A stretch of DNA of 60,146 nucleotides. It comes from Xylophilus sp. (GTDB lineage: Bacteria; Pseudomonadota; Gammaproteobacteria; Burkholderiales; Burkholderiaceae_C). The stretch is from positions 1-60,146 of the forward strand of contig WNDY01000025.1 in the NCBI GenBank assembly GCA_009914555.1, written 5' to 3'. This document shows positions 8,661-16,849 of this stretch, piece after piece (the stretch's first letter is position 1; every line of letters begins with the position of its first letter). The notes beneath the pieces were generated by a model that worked only from the letters and a program-made list of their open reading frames with translations, had not been told where the DNA came from and ran no database searches. Position numbers and translations under genes: made by a program.

Positions 8661-10733
8661 CTACGCGCCGCCGCCGGCCGTCGGTGCATCGGCCTCGTTC
8701 ACGTCGACCGCGATGGCGATCGGGCCGGCGATCGGCTCGTCGTCCTCGGCGGCTTCCCCGGCCGCGCTGTCGGCGTCGCTGTCGTCGGCCAGCACCTCGA
8801 TGACGGTGCCGTTCACGTCGAGCGCGATCTCGTCGATCTCGCCCAGGCGCACGCGCACCCGCGCGCCGCGGGCCAGCGCCTGCGCGCCCAGGGCCGGCAG
8901 CACCAGCGGCAGGTTCTCTGCGCGCACCAGCACGCCGCCGCCGGGCAGGTTGTCCCGGACCACGCTGGCGGTCAGCTCGGTGATGCCGTTCTGGCGCAGG
9001 TACTGCAGCGTCCAGAAGCGCTCCATGTTGGCCTGGTGGGTGTTGTAGGCGCCGTAGGCCGCATCGAAGGCCGAGAGGATGGAGAACAGCTCGGCGTCCT
9101 TGGGACGGAACGGCGCGGCCAGCGCGGCGGTGCGGCCGTGGCGCACGGCGGCGATGATCTGCCACTGGTTGACCAGGTCGACGTAGCGGCGCAGCGGCGA
9201 GGTGCTCCAGGCGTAGCTGGCCACGCCGATGCCCGCGTGCGGCAGCGCCTTGGTGCCCATGCGCACCTTCACGCCGGGTGCGAGGCTGGCCTGGCTGCGG
9301 TAGAGGCCGGGCACGCCCAGCTCGCCGAGCCAGCTGCCCCAGGTGCTGTTGGCCAGAATGGCGGCCTCGGCCACGATCAGGTCCAGCGGCGCGCCGCGGC
9401 GGCGCGTGGTGATCTCCACGCGCTCGTCGCCGCGCGGGCCCTCGTCGCCGGCCACGCCGTCGAGGCGGAAGCTGTAGTCCGGGCGGCTGAAGTTCTCGGG
9501 CTTGCCGCGCACGACTTCGCGCCGGGCCTTGAGATGCTTCGCGAGGCGGTGCAGGAAGGCGAGTTCGGACCGCAGCGCGAGCAGCTCGGGCGGCGCGCCC
9601 TCGGGCTGGAGCGGCGCGTCGGCCAGCCAGGGCTCGGTCACGATGTGGTCGAGCCTGTCGTGGCGCAGGTTGTGGACCACGGGCACGCGCTCCAGGCGCG
9701 TCTGGCTCGCGGCGATCTCCAGCGTGGCCTCGTCGAAGGTCACGTAGAGCGACACGGCCGGCCGCGCGGAGCCGGCGCCGAGCGTGTAGATCTGCACCAC
9801 CTCGTCGGGCAGCATGGTGATCTTGTGGCCGGGCATGTAAACGGTCGACAGGCGCGTGCGGCCCAGCTGGTCGAGCGCGCTGCCGGGCTGGATCGCCAGC
9901 CCCGGCGCCGCGATGTGGATGCCCACGGTGACCTGCCCGCTGCCGAGGCCGCGCACCGACAGCGCGTCGTCGATCTCGGTCGTGGCCGAATCGTCGATCG
10001 AATACGCCTGCACGTCGGCCACCGGCAGGTCCTCCGGCGGCTGCGGCGCGGTGACGGCCGGAAAGCCGGTGCCCTTCGGGAAGTTCTCGAACAGGAAGCG
10101 CTGCCAATGGAACTGGTAGGCCGAGTCGATCGCGCCGGCGGCCTGCAGCAGCGCCAACGGCGCGGTCTGCGTGGCGCGCGCGGCCTCGACCACGGCCTTG
10201 TATTCAGGCGCGTTCCTGTCGGGCTTGAAGAGGATCCTGTAGAGCTGGTCGCGCACCGGCCGCGGGCACTGTCCGGCAACCAGCTCGCCGGCCCAGGCAT
10301 CGATCTGCGCCTGGAGCTGCTTCTTCTTCTCGATGCCGGCCAGCGCCTGCTGGAGGATCTCGGCCGGCGCCTTCCTGAAGCGGCCCTTGCCGGCGCGGCG
10401 GAAATAATGCGGCGCCTCGAACAGGCGCAGCAGCGCGGCGGCCTGCTGCACCAGCGTGGCATGGTCGCCGAAGTAGTCGCTGGCCAGGTCGGCGAAGGCG
10501 AATTCGTCCTCGGGCGCGAATTCCCAGGCCAGGTCCAGCTCGATCTCCTGGGCCTGCACGGCGGCCTGGGCCAGCAGCTCGGCCGGCGTGGGCTTGTCGA
10601 ACTTCAGCAGGATGTTGGCGGCCTTGACCTTGACCCGCTTGCCCGAGTCCAGCTCGATCTGGGCCGAGCTTTCCGCCTCGGAAAGGATGCGGCCGGCGTG
10701 GAACTTGCCGGCTTCTTCGTACAGTGCGTGCAT
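8661..10733 (-). CDS. rnb: RNase II/RNB-family exoribonuclease
   Basis: This is a 3'-5' hydrolytic exoribonuclease of the RNB family (690 residues). The catalytic Asp cluster is in YSIDDSATTEIDDALSV (residues ~270), followed by GIHIAAP and LPDEVV. The conserved Arg segment is STSPLRRYVDLVNQW (residues ~535). An S1-like tail region (residues ~610-660) precedes an acidic C-terminus. The N-terminus lacks clear cold-shock domains, as in the Comamonadaceae variants I recall. ATG 10733 is preceded 7 nt upstream by GACAAT and has no Shine-Dalgarno sequence. Confidence 0.9.
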   Translation of the reverse strand: MHALYEEAGKFHAGRILSEAESSAQIELDSGKRVKVKAANILLKFDKPTPAELLAQAAVQAQEIELDLAWEFAPEDEFAFADLASDYFGDHATLVQQAAALLRLFEAPHYFRRAGKGRFRKAPAEILQQALAGIEKKKQLQAQIDAWAGELVAGQCPRPVRDQLYRILFKPDRNAPEYKAVVEAARATQTAPLALLQAAGAIDSAYQFHWQRFLFENFPKGTGFPAVTAPQPPEDLPVADVQAYSIDDSATTEIDDALSVRGLGSGQVTVGIHIAAPGLAIQPGSALDQLGRTRLSTVYMPGHKITMLPDEVVQIYTLGAGSARPAVSLYVTFDEATLEIAASQTRLERVPVVHNLRHDRLDHIVTEPWLADAPLQPEGAPPELLALRSELAFLHRLAKHLKARREVVRGKPENFSRPDYSFRLDGVAGDEGPRGDERVEITTRRRGAPLDLIVAEAAILANSTWGSWLGELGVPGLYRSQASLAPGVKVRMGTKALPHAGIGVASYAWSTSPLRRYVDLVNQWQIIAAVRHGRTAALAAPFRPKDAELFSILSAFDAAYGAYNTHQANMERFWTLQYLRQNGITELTASVVRDNLPGGGVLVRAENLPLVLPALGAQALARGARVRVRLGEIDEIALDVNGTVIEVLADDSDADSAAGEAAEDDEPIAGPIAIAVDVNEADAPTAGGGA

Positions 10734-10740
10734 GGGGCGG

Positions 10741-10746
10741 ATTGTC
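10741..10746 (-). promoter_or_regulatory. Candidate -10 box for the RNase II-family gene
   Basis: GACAAT on the minus strand ends 7 nt before ATG 10733, in a spacer without a Shine-Dalgarno sequence. The -35 region is not recognisable. The arrangement matches other suspected leaderless starts in the window. Confidence 0.35.
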
Positions 10747-10810
10747 CCACGCGCGCCGGGCGCCGCCTGGCCGGCGGCTGCGCCTGACGCAGGGATGTCG
10801 CGATTTGTCC

Positions 10811-10871
10811 TGGGGTATGGGTCCGAAGCGGTTGGGGGAGGAGCGCTTGGGGCTGGTAAAGGGGGGAGTAT
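10811..10871. repeat. Intergenic GGGGTAT-bounded element, copy 2
   Basis: The element begins TGGGGTATGGGTC and ends GGGGGAGTAT directly against the yqiA stop codon. AAGCG (10826-10830) can pair with CGCTT (10844-10848). The opening GGGGTATGGGTC is shared with copy 5 at 46830. It fills the distal part of the 138-nt gap between yqiA and the RNase gene. Confidence 0.45.
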
Positions 10872-11462
10872 TTAGCGCGCCAGTTGCAGGAAGTCGAACA
10901 CCTCGTCGATCTGGCTGGCGAAATCGTCCAGCGCATGGTTGCTGCCGTCGAGCAGCCGCAGGCGGGCATGCGCGCAGCGCGCGGCCATCTCGCGCCAGTC
11001 GAGCACCTCGTCGCCCTTCGCGATCACGGCAAAGGCCGGCGCTGCCGGCGGCTCGCCGCGCACGTCGAGCGCACGCAGTTCGTCGATGTACTCCGCGCGG
11101 AAGAAGACGCGCTCCTCGGGCGATTGCCACACCGGGTGTTCGCCGATGTAGCGGGCCAGGTCGCGCGCCGGGTCCACGGCCGGGTTCAGCAGCACGCTGG
11201 GGCACCGCATCCGCTGCGCCACCCAGCCCGCATAGAAGCCGCCGAGCGAGGAGCCGATCACCGCCATCGCCGCCCGCGGCCAGCCGGCGATGCCGCCAGC
11301 CACCATCGCCATCGCCTGCCGCGGCGAAGGCGGCAGCTGCGGGCACCAGAAGGTCACGGCCGGATGGTCGCGCGCCACCCGCTCGGCCACCATGCGGGCC
11401 TTGGCCGAGCGCGGCGAGGAACGGAAGCCGTGGAGGTAGAGCAGGTGGGTGGTGGCGGGCAT
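10872..11462 (-). CDS. YqiA/YcfP-like alpha/beta-hydrolase esterase
   Basis: This is a small single-domain hydrolase of 196 residues. YLHGFRSSPRSAKA near the N-terminus matches the YqiA family, the nucleophile elbow is GSSLGGFYA (Ser near residue 70), VIAKGDEVLDW carries the acid and GSNHALDDF the catalytic His. Family members hydrolyse short acyl or CoA thioesters in vitro; the physiological substrate is unknown. It is followed by an intergenic element and lies 40 nt downstream of mntR on the same strand. Confidence 0.8.
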   Translation of the reverse strand: MPATTHLLYLHGFRSSPRSAKARMVAERVARDHPAVTFWCPQLPPSPRQAMAMVAGGIAGWPRAAMAVIGSSLGGFYAGWVAQRMRCPSVLLNPAVDPARDLARYIGEHPVWQSPEERVFFRAEYIDELRALDVRGEPPAAPAFAVIAKGDEVLDWREMAARCAHARLRLLDGSNHALDDFASQIDEVFDFLQLAR

Positions 11463-11502
11463 GGCGGTGGTGCTGGCGCAAGAAGGCGATGCGTGTGCCG
11501 GC

Positions 11503-11970
11503 TCAGCCGCCGCGCTGCAGGAACCGCCTGAATGCCTCCAGCGTCGCGTCGCTCACATGGTGCTCGATGCCCTCGGCGTCGCGCCGGGCCGAGTCCTCGT
11601 CCACGCCCAGTGCCAGCAGGGTCTTCTCGACCAGCTGGTGGCGGGCCCGGCTGGCCTCGGCCAGCCGCTGGCCCGCTTCGGTCAGCAGCGTGCCGCGGTA
11701 GCGCTGCCGCACCACGTAGCCGCCGTCGGCCAGGCGCTGGAGCATCTTGGCCACGGTGGGCTGCTTCACGCCGATACGTGCCGCGATATCCACCTGCCGG
11801 GCCTCGCCCGTTTCGCGCAGCAGGTCGGCGATCAGCTCGACGTAATCGTCCACGCGCTCCTGCCGGTGCGCCCGGCGGACCTGCCGGAAGCTCTCGACCT
11901 GCACGGCGGCCTCGGGAAGATCGGTCGCCTGCGCAAAGCTGTACATCGTCTTGTGCATTGGAGTGGTCAT
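11503..11970 (-). CDS. mntR: MntR, manganese-responsive DtxR-family repressor
   Basis: MntR represses Mn uptake genes when Mn(II) is bound. The 155-residue length equals that of the enterobacterial protein. A winged helix-turn-helix (residues ~45-105, [30 protein letters not shown]) precedes a dimerisation and metal domain with Glu/His residues ([11 protein letters not shown]). It is divergent from the sitABCD-like operon. An MntR-type palindrome lies in the shared intergenic region, so both directions may be controlled. Confidence 0.9.
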   Translation of the reverse strand: MTTPMHKTMYSFAQATDLPEAAVQVESFRQVRRAHRQERVDDYVELIADLLRETGEARQVDIAARIGVKQPTVAKMLQRLADGGYVVRQRYRGTLLTEAGQRLAEASRARHQLVEKTLLALGVDEDSARRDAEGIEHHVSDATLEAFRRFLQRGG

Positions 11971-12045
11971 GGTCGTCCATCACAGGCCGGCGGGCGCGGC
12001 GGCATGCGTGCATGCGGCGCGCAATATATACCAAGGCGGAATTTC

Positions 12046-12062
12046 ATAGCCCCGGCTATAAT
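12046..12062 (+). promoter_or_regulatory. MntR-type operator overlapping the metal-transporter -10 box
   Basis: ATAGCC-CC-GGCTAT at 12046-12059 is a perfect 6-bp inverted repeat, close to the E. coli MntR box CATAGCAAAGGCTATG that I remember. TATAAT at 12057-12062 overlaps its right arm, so repressor binding would block the promoter of the transporter operon starting at 12158. The -35 element is weak. Confidence 0.7.
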
Positions 12063-12157
12063 CCGGCGGCACGCAGCCGACCGGCCGGCCATCCCCGTGG
12101 ATGCGGGGACGCCGTGCGGTTCAGCCACGCAGATCTCTTCAATGGAGACATCCAGCC

Positions 12158-13066
12158 ATGGCTATTGCTTCTCCCGGACGGCGTACGCTGGTCCTCTCGA
12201 CGCTGGCCGCCGCCGTTGCCGCGCCCCGCGCGGCGTGGTCGCAAGGCAGTCCCTTCAAGGTCGTCACCACCTTCACCATCATTGCCGACATGGCCCGCAA
12301 CGTGGCCGGCGATGCGGCCGCCGTCGAGTCGATCACCCGGCCCGGCGCCGAAATCCACGACTACCAGCCCACGCCCGGCGACCTGGTCCGGGCGCAGGGA
12401 GCGCAGCTGATCCTGTGGAACGGCTTCAACCTGGAGCGGTGGTTCGAGAAGTTCTTCCAGCGCCTCAAGGGCGTGCCCAGTGCGGTGGTCTCCAAAGGCG
12501 TCGAGCCGATCGGCATCGGCGAGGGCCCCTACCGCGGAAAGCCCAATCCGCATGCCTGGATGTCGCCGAGCGCCGCCGCGGTCTACGTGGACAACATCCG
12601 CGATGCGCTGGCACGCCACGACCCGGCCCGCGCCGCCGACTACCGGACCCGTGCCGAAAGCTACAAGCAGCGCATCGCCGCGACGGCCGAGCCGATCCGT
12701 CGGCGGCTCGCGGCGCTGCCGCCCGAGCGGCGCTGGCTGGTCACCTCCGAGGGAGCGTTCAGCTATCTCGCGCGCGACTTCGGCCTCAGGGAGCTGTACC
12801 TCTGGCCGATCAACGCGGACCAGCAGGGCACGCCGCAGCAGGTGCGCAAGGTCATCGATGCGGTGAAGGCCCACGGCATCCGCGCGGTGTTCAGCGAAAG
12901 CACCGTCTCGGCGGCGCCGGCCCGGCAGGTGGCACGCGAGACGGGCGCGCGCTATGGCGGCGTACTCTACGTCGACTCGCTCAGCGGGCCGTCGGGCCCG
13001 GTGCCGACCTACCTCGATCTGCTGCGGGGGACGTCCGAGACGATCGCCCGCGGCCTGGAGTCATGA
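12158..13066 (+). CDS. sitA: Mn/Zn/Fe ABC transporter substrate-binding protein (SitA/MntC type)
   Basis: This is a cluster A-I metal-binding lipoprotein-like receptor. An N-terminal signal with twin Arg (SPGRRTLVLSTLAAAVAAP) could be Tat or Sec. Four ligand positions typical of PsaA/SitA are visible: His in EIHDYQPTPGD, His in NPHAWMSP, Glu in FSESTVS and Asp in YVDSLS. ATG 12158 is chosen because GGAGA lies about 9 nt upstream and the signal peptide begins there; ATG 12101 adds non-signal residues. The stop overlaps the ATPase start (ATGA). The MntR box upstream points to Mn(II). Confidence 0.9.
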   Translation: MAIASPGRRTLVLSTLAAAVAAPRAAWSQGSPFKVVTTFTIIADMARNVAGDAAAVESITRPGAEIHDYQPTPGDLVRAQGAQLILWNGFNLERWFEKFFQRLKGVPSAVVSKGVEPIGIGEGPYRGKPNPHAWMSPSAAAVYVDNIRDALARHDPARAADYRTRAESYKQRIAATAEPIRRRLAALPPERRWLVTSEGAFSYLARDFGLRELYLWPINADQQGTPQQVRKVIDAVKAHGIRAVFSESTVSAAPARQVARETGARYGGVLYVDSLSGPSGPVPTYLDLLRGTSETIARGLES

Positions 13067-13956
13067 GCCCCGCCTGGCCGCCCGAAGACGCGCCGGCGGG
13101 CAGCGGCCCGGGCCTGCGCGTGCAGGGGGTGACGGTGGTCTACCGCAACGGCCACACCGCCCTGCGCGACGCGAGCTTCGAGATCCCCCGCGGCACCCTC
13201 ACTGCGCTGGTGGGTGTCAACGGCAGCGGCAAGTCCACCCTGTTCAAGGCCATCATGGGCCTGCTTCGGCCGGTGCGCGGCAGCATCTCGCTGCTCGGCG
13301 GTTCGATCGACGAGGCCATCGGCGCCCGCCGGATCTCCTACGTGCCGCAGAGCGAGGACGTCGACTGGAGTTTCCCCGTGCTGGTCGAGGACGTCGTGAT
13401 GATGGGCCGCTACGGCCACATGGGCTTCCTGCGCATCGCGCGCCGGCAGGACCGGCAGGCCGTCGACCTGGCGCTTGCCCGCGTCGGACTCGCGGACCTG
13501 CGCCGCCGGCAGATCGGCGAACTCTCCGGCGGGCAGCAGAAGCGCGTGTTCCTCGCCCGCGCGCTGGCGCAGGACGCGCAGGTCATCCTGCTCGACGAGC
13601 CGTTCACGGGCGTGGACGTCCAGACCGAGGATGCGATCATCCAGCTGCTGCAGTCTCTGCGCGACGAGGGCCGCGTGATGCTGGTGTCCACCCACAACCT
13701 GGGCAGCGTGCCCGAGTTCTGCGATCGCACGATCCTGCTCGACCGCACGGTGCTGGCTGCAGGGCCGACGCCGCAGGTCTTCACGCGGGCCAACCTGGAG
13801 CGGGCCTTCGGCGGCATGCTGCGACACTTCGACGTGCCCGACGGCGGCGCGGCCGGCGCCGGCAGCGTGGGCATCCTCACCGACGACGAGCGCCCGCTCG
13901 TGCTGCGCGACGGCCGCTCGATGGTGCGCGCGGCGTCGCCCGGGGAGCGCCCGTGA
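13063..13956 (+). CDS. sitB: Mn/Fe ABC transporter ATP-binding protein (SitB/MntB type)
   Basis: This is the cytoplasmic ATPase of the metal importer, 297 residues. Walker A is GVNGSGKST (residues ~47), the Q-loop region YVPQSEDVDWSFPVLVEDVV is typical of the Mn/Zn class, the signature is LSGGQQKRV, Walker B is VILLDEPF and the switch His is in STHNLG. Its start overlaps the receptor stop by 4 nt and its stop overlaps the first permease start (GTGA), so the operon is translationally coupled. Confidence 0.93.
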   Translation: MSPAWPPEDAPAGSGPGLRVQGVTVVYRNGHTALRDASFEIPRGTLTALVGVNGSGKSTLFKAIMGLLRPVRGSISLLGGSIDEAIGARRISYVPQSEDVDWSFPVLVEDVVMMGRYGHMGFLRIARRQDRQAVDLALARVGLADLRRRQIGELSGGQQKRVFLARALAQDAQVILLDEPFTGVDVQTEDAIIQLLQSLRDEGRVMLVSTHNLGSVPEFCDRTILLDRTVLAAGPTPQVFTRANLERAFGGMLRHFDVPDGGAAGAGSVGILTDDERPLVLRDGRSMVRAASPGERP

Positions 13957-14822
13957 CGCCGGCCTGGCTCCAGCCGTTCGAATACGGCTACATGCTCAAC
14001 GCCATCGGCGTCTCCACACTGGTCGGCGCCGTGTGCGCCTTCCTCTCGTGCTACCTGATGCTCAAGGGCTGGTCGCTGATCGGCGACGCGCTCTCGCACG
14101 CGATCGTGCCGGGCGTCGCCGGAGCCTACCTGCTCGGGCTGTCGTTCTCCGCGGGCGCCTTCCTGGCCGGCGGGCTGGCCGCCGGTGCGATGGTGTTCCT
14201 GCAGCAGCGCACGCGGCTCAAGCAGGACGTGATCATCGGGCTGATCTTCTCGTCGTTCTTCGGCCTGGGCCTTTTCATGGTCTCGCTCGCGCCGGCCGCA
14301 GTAAACGTGCAGACCATCGTCATGGGCAACATCCTGGCCGTCTCGCCGGGCGACACCCGCCAGCTCGTCCTGATCGGCGCGGTCTGCCTGGCCGTGCTCG
14401 CGCTCAAGTGGCGCGATCTGCTGGTGGTGTTCTTCGACGAGAGCCATGCCCGGTCCATCGGCCTGCGGCCGGTGCTGCTCAAGGGCGTCTTCTTCGCGCT
14501 GCTGTCGGCATGCACCGTCGCGGCGCTGCAGACCGTCGGCGCCCTCCTCGTGGTCGCGATGATCGTGACGCCGGGCGCCACAGCCTACCTGCTGAGCGAC
14601 CGCTTCGCGCGCGTGATCGCGATCGCCGTGTTCATCGGGGCGGCCACCGGCTTCGCCGGCGCCTATGCCAGCTGCTTCCTCAACGGGGCGACCGGCGGCG
14701 TCATCGTCGTGCTGCAGACGCTGGTCTTCCTCGCAGTCTTCCTCGCCGCGCCGAAGCACGGACTGTGGGCGGGCCGCCGGCTGGCCCGCCGCGCGGCGGC
14801 GCAGGAAGAGGAGCCGGCATGA
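13953..14822 (+). CDS. sitC: Mn/Fe ABC transporter permease 1 (SitC type)
   Basis: This is an ABC-3 family permease with about eight hydrophobic segments. LKGWSLIGDALSHAIVPGVAGAY is the family N-terminal motif and TVGALLVVAMIVTPGATAYLL the C-terminal one. GTG 13953 overlaps the ATPase stop. The stop overlaps the second permease (ATGA). With its neighbour it forms a heterodimeric membrane channel. Confidence 0.9.
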   Translation: MTPAWLQPFEYGYMLNAIGVSTLVGAVCAFLSCYLMLKGWSLIGDALSHAIVPGVAGAYLLGLSFSAGAFLAGGLAAGAMVFLQQRTRLKQDVIIGLIFSSFFGLGLFMVSLAPAAVNVQTIVMGNILAVSPGDTRQLVLIGAVCLAVLALKWRDLLVVFFDESHARSIGLRPVLLKGVFFALLSACTVAALQTVGALLVVAMIVTPGATAYLLSDRFARVIAIAVFIGAATGFAGAYASCFLNGATGGVIVVLQTLVFLAVFLAAPKHGLWAGRRLARRAAAQEEEPA

Positions 14823-15637
14823 ACCCGGCATCGCTGTGGGCGCCGCTGCAGCTCGACTTCATGCAGCAGGCGCTGCTCATCGCGGCCCTGGTCGCGGTGC
14901 CGACGGCCCTGCTGTCGTGCTTTCTCGTCCTCAAGGGCTGGGCGCTGATGGGCGACGCCATCTCGCATGCCGTATTCCCCGGCGTGGTGGTGGCCTATGT
15001 CGTCGGCCTTCCCTATGCCGTGGGCGCCTTCGCCGCGGGCATCGCCTGCGCCCTGGCGACCGGCTATCTCAAGGACAACAGCCGCGTCAAGCAGGACACG
15101 GTGATGGGCATCGTCTTCTCGGGCATGTTCGCCGCCGGGCTGCTGCTCTACACCGCCATCGAAAGCGACGTGCACCTGGAGCACATCCTCTTCGGCAACA
15201 TCATGGGTGTGGGCTGGCGCGACATCGGCGAGAGCGCGGCGATCGCCCTGGCCGTGGGCGGCTGGATCCTGCTCAAGTGGAAGGACCTCCTGCTCCATGC
15301 CTTCAGCCCCATCCAGGCGCGGACCGTCGGCCTGCACACGGGACTGCTGCACTATGGCCTGCTGGCGGCCATATCGCTGGCCGTCGTGGGCGCGCTGAAG
15401 GCCGTGGGCATCGTGCTGTCCATTTCGCTGCTCATCGCGCCTGGAGCGATCGCCTTCCTGCTGACGAGGCGCTTGTCCGCGATGCTCGCAGCGGCGGCGG
15501 CCATCGGCCTGGCGGCGGCGCTGGGCGGCGTATACCTGAGCTTCTTCCTCGACAGTGCGCCCGCGCCTACCGTGGTGCTGGTGCTCTTCATCGCATTCCT
15601 GCTCGCGCTCGGATGCCGCCGGCAACGCGCACGCTGA
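14819..15637 (+). CDS. sitD: Mn/Fe ABC transporter permease 2 (SitD type)
   Basis: This second ABC-3 permease has 272 residues and is homologous to the preceding one. It carries LKGWALMGDAISHAVFPGVVVAY and KAVGIVLSISLLIAPGAIAFLL. It is the last gene of the sitABCD-like operon. The next gene, rodA, starts 57 nt later behind its own GATAAT box. I see no clear terminator between them. Confidence 0.9.
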   Translation: MNPASLWAPLQLDFMQQALLIAALVAVPTALLSCFLVLKGWALMGDAISHAVFPGVVVAYVVGLPYAVGAFAAGIACALATGYLKDNSRVKQDTVMGIVFSGMFAAGLLLYTAIESDVHLEHILFGNIMGVGWRDIGESAAIALAVGGWILLKWKDLLLHAFSPIQARTVGLHTGLLHYGLLAAISLAVVGALKAVGIVLSISLLIAPGAIAFLLTRRLSAMLAAAAAIGLAAALGGVYLSFFLDSAPAPTVVLVLFIAFLLALGCRRQRAR

Positions 15638-15680
15638 TGCACCGTTTCCGAGGTGCTGTGGAGGGCCGGCGCGGAGGTCC

Positions 15681-15686
15681 GATAAT
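15681..15686 (+). promoter_or_regulatory. Candidate -10 box for rodA
   Basis: GATAAT ends 8 nt before ATG 15695. No Shine-Dalgarno sequence precedes the start codon and no good -35 is visible. It would give a leaderless or nearly leaderless rodA transcript. Confidence 0.35.
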
Positions 15687-15694
15687 CGCGCCCC

Positions 15695-16849
15695 ATGTCC
15701 GCCGTGTTCGACAAGCCGTCCCTGCCCCAGCGCATCCTTCCGTTCTTCCAGGGCTTCGACCCGTGGCTGCTCCTCGCCGTGCTGCTGCTCGCCGGAATCG
15801 GGCTGGTGACCATGTATTCCTCGGGATACGACCATGGCACGCGCTTCTACGACCATGCCCGCAACATGGTGCTTGCCGCGGGCATCATGTTCGTCGTCGC
15901 CCAGGTGCCGCCGCAGCGGCTCATGGCACTGGCCGTGCCGCTCTACCTGGCGGGCGTGGCGCTGCTGGTGGCGGTGGCGCTGTTCGGCATCACCAAGAAG
16001 GGCGCGCAGCGCTGGCTCAACGTGGGCGTCGTCGTCCAGCCCAGCGAACTGCTCAAGATCGCCATGCCGCTGATGCTGGCCTGGTGGTTCCAGAAGCGCG
16101 AAGGCGCGCTGCGGCCGGTGGATTTCGCCGCGGCGCTGGCGCTGCTGGTCGTGCCGGTGGGGTTGATCATGAAGCAGCCCGACCTGGGCACCGCGCTGCT
16201 GGTGCTGGCCGCGGGCCTGTCGGTGATCTTCTTCGCCGGCCTGAGCTGGAAGCTGGTGCTGCCGCCGGTGCTCATCGGCGCCGTCGCCGTCGGCCTGGTC
16301 GTCTGGTTCGAGCCCAGCCTGTGCGCCGACGGCGTGCGCTGGCCGGTGCTGCACGACTACCAGCAGCAGCGCATCTGCACGCTGCTCGATCCGACGCGCG
16401 ACCCGCTGGGCAAGGGCTTCCACATCATCCAGGGCATGATCGCGATCGGCTCGGGCGGACCCTTCGGCAAGGGCTTCATGGAGGGTACGCAGACCCACCT
16501 GGAGTTCATTCCCGAGCGCACGACCGATTTCATCTTCGCCGCCTATTCCGAGGAGTTCGGCCTGGCTGGCAACCTGCTGCTGATCGCGGGCTGCCTGTTC
16601 CTGGTGTTCCGCGGCCTGCTCATCGCACTGGAGGCTCCCACGCTGTTCTCGCGGCTGCTGGCCGGCGCGGTGGCGATGATCTTCTTCACCTACGCCTTCG
16701 TGAACATGGGCATGGTCAGCGGCATCCTGCCGGTGGTGGGCGTGCCGCTGCCGTTCGTGAGCTACGGCGGCACGGCGATGGCCACGCTGGGGCTCGCGTT
16801 GGGCATCCTGATGTCGATCGCGCGGGCCCGCAGGCTCAGTCTGCCGTAG
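15695..16849 (+). CDS. rodA: RodA, SEDS-family peptidoglycan polymerase of the elongasome
   Basis: RodA is the lipid II glycosyltransferase of the rod system, acting with PBP2. It has 384 residues and about ten membrane segments. LGTALLVLAAGLSVIFFAGLSW, EGTQTHLEFIPERTTDFIFA (catalytic loop) and LPFVSYGGTAMATLGLALG are SEDS signatures. Unusually, its left neighbour is the metal transporter operon; mrdA and mreBCD, its common partners, are not in the window. No Shine-Dalgarno sequence is seen. Confidence 0.95.
   Translation: MSAVFDKPSLPQRILPFFQGFDPWLLLAVLLLAGIGLVTMYSSGYDHGTRFYDHARNMVLAAGIMFVVAQVPPQRLMALAVPLYLAGVALLVAVALFGITKKGAQRWLNVGVVVQPSELLKIAMPLMLAWWFQKREGALRPVDFAAALALLVVPVGLIMKQPDLGTALLVLAAGLSVIFFAGLSWKLVLPPVLIGAVAVGLVVWFEPSLCADGVRWPVLHDYQQQRICTLLDPTRDPLGKGFHIIQGMIAIGSGGPFGKGFMEGTQTHLEFIPERTTDFIFAAYSEEFGLAGNLLLIAGCLFLVFRGLLIALEAPTLFSRLLAGAVAMIFFTYAFVNMGMVSGILPVVGVPLPFVSYGGTAMATLGLALGILMSIARARRLSLP

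Noticed and set aside
6999..10787. 1262-codon plus-strand open frame opposite aroE, the TonB-like gene and the RNase gene
   Set aside because: It is antisense to three well-conserved genes, is rich in Arg/Ala/Gly/His as expected from GC-rich shadow frames, and matches no domain.
11449..13956. 835-codon plus frame ending in the SitB ATPase
   Set aside because: Its first 540 codons are antisense to mntR and out of frame in sitA. The ATPase starts at ATG 13063 with an ATGA overlap.
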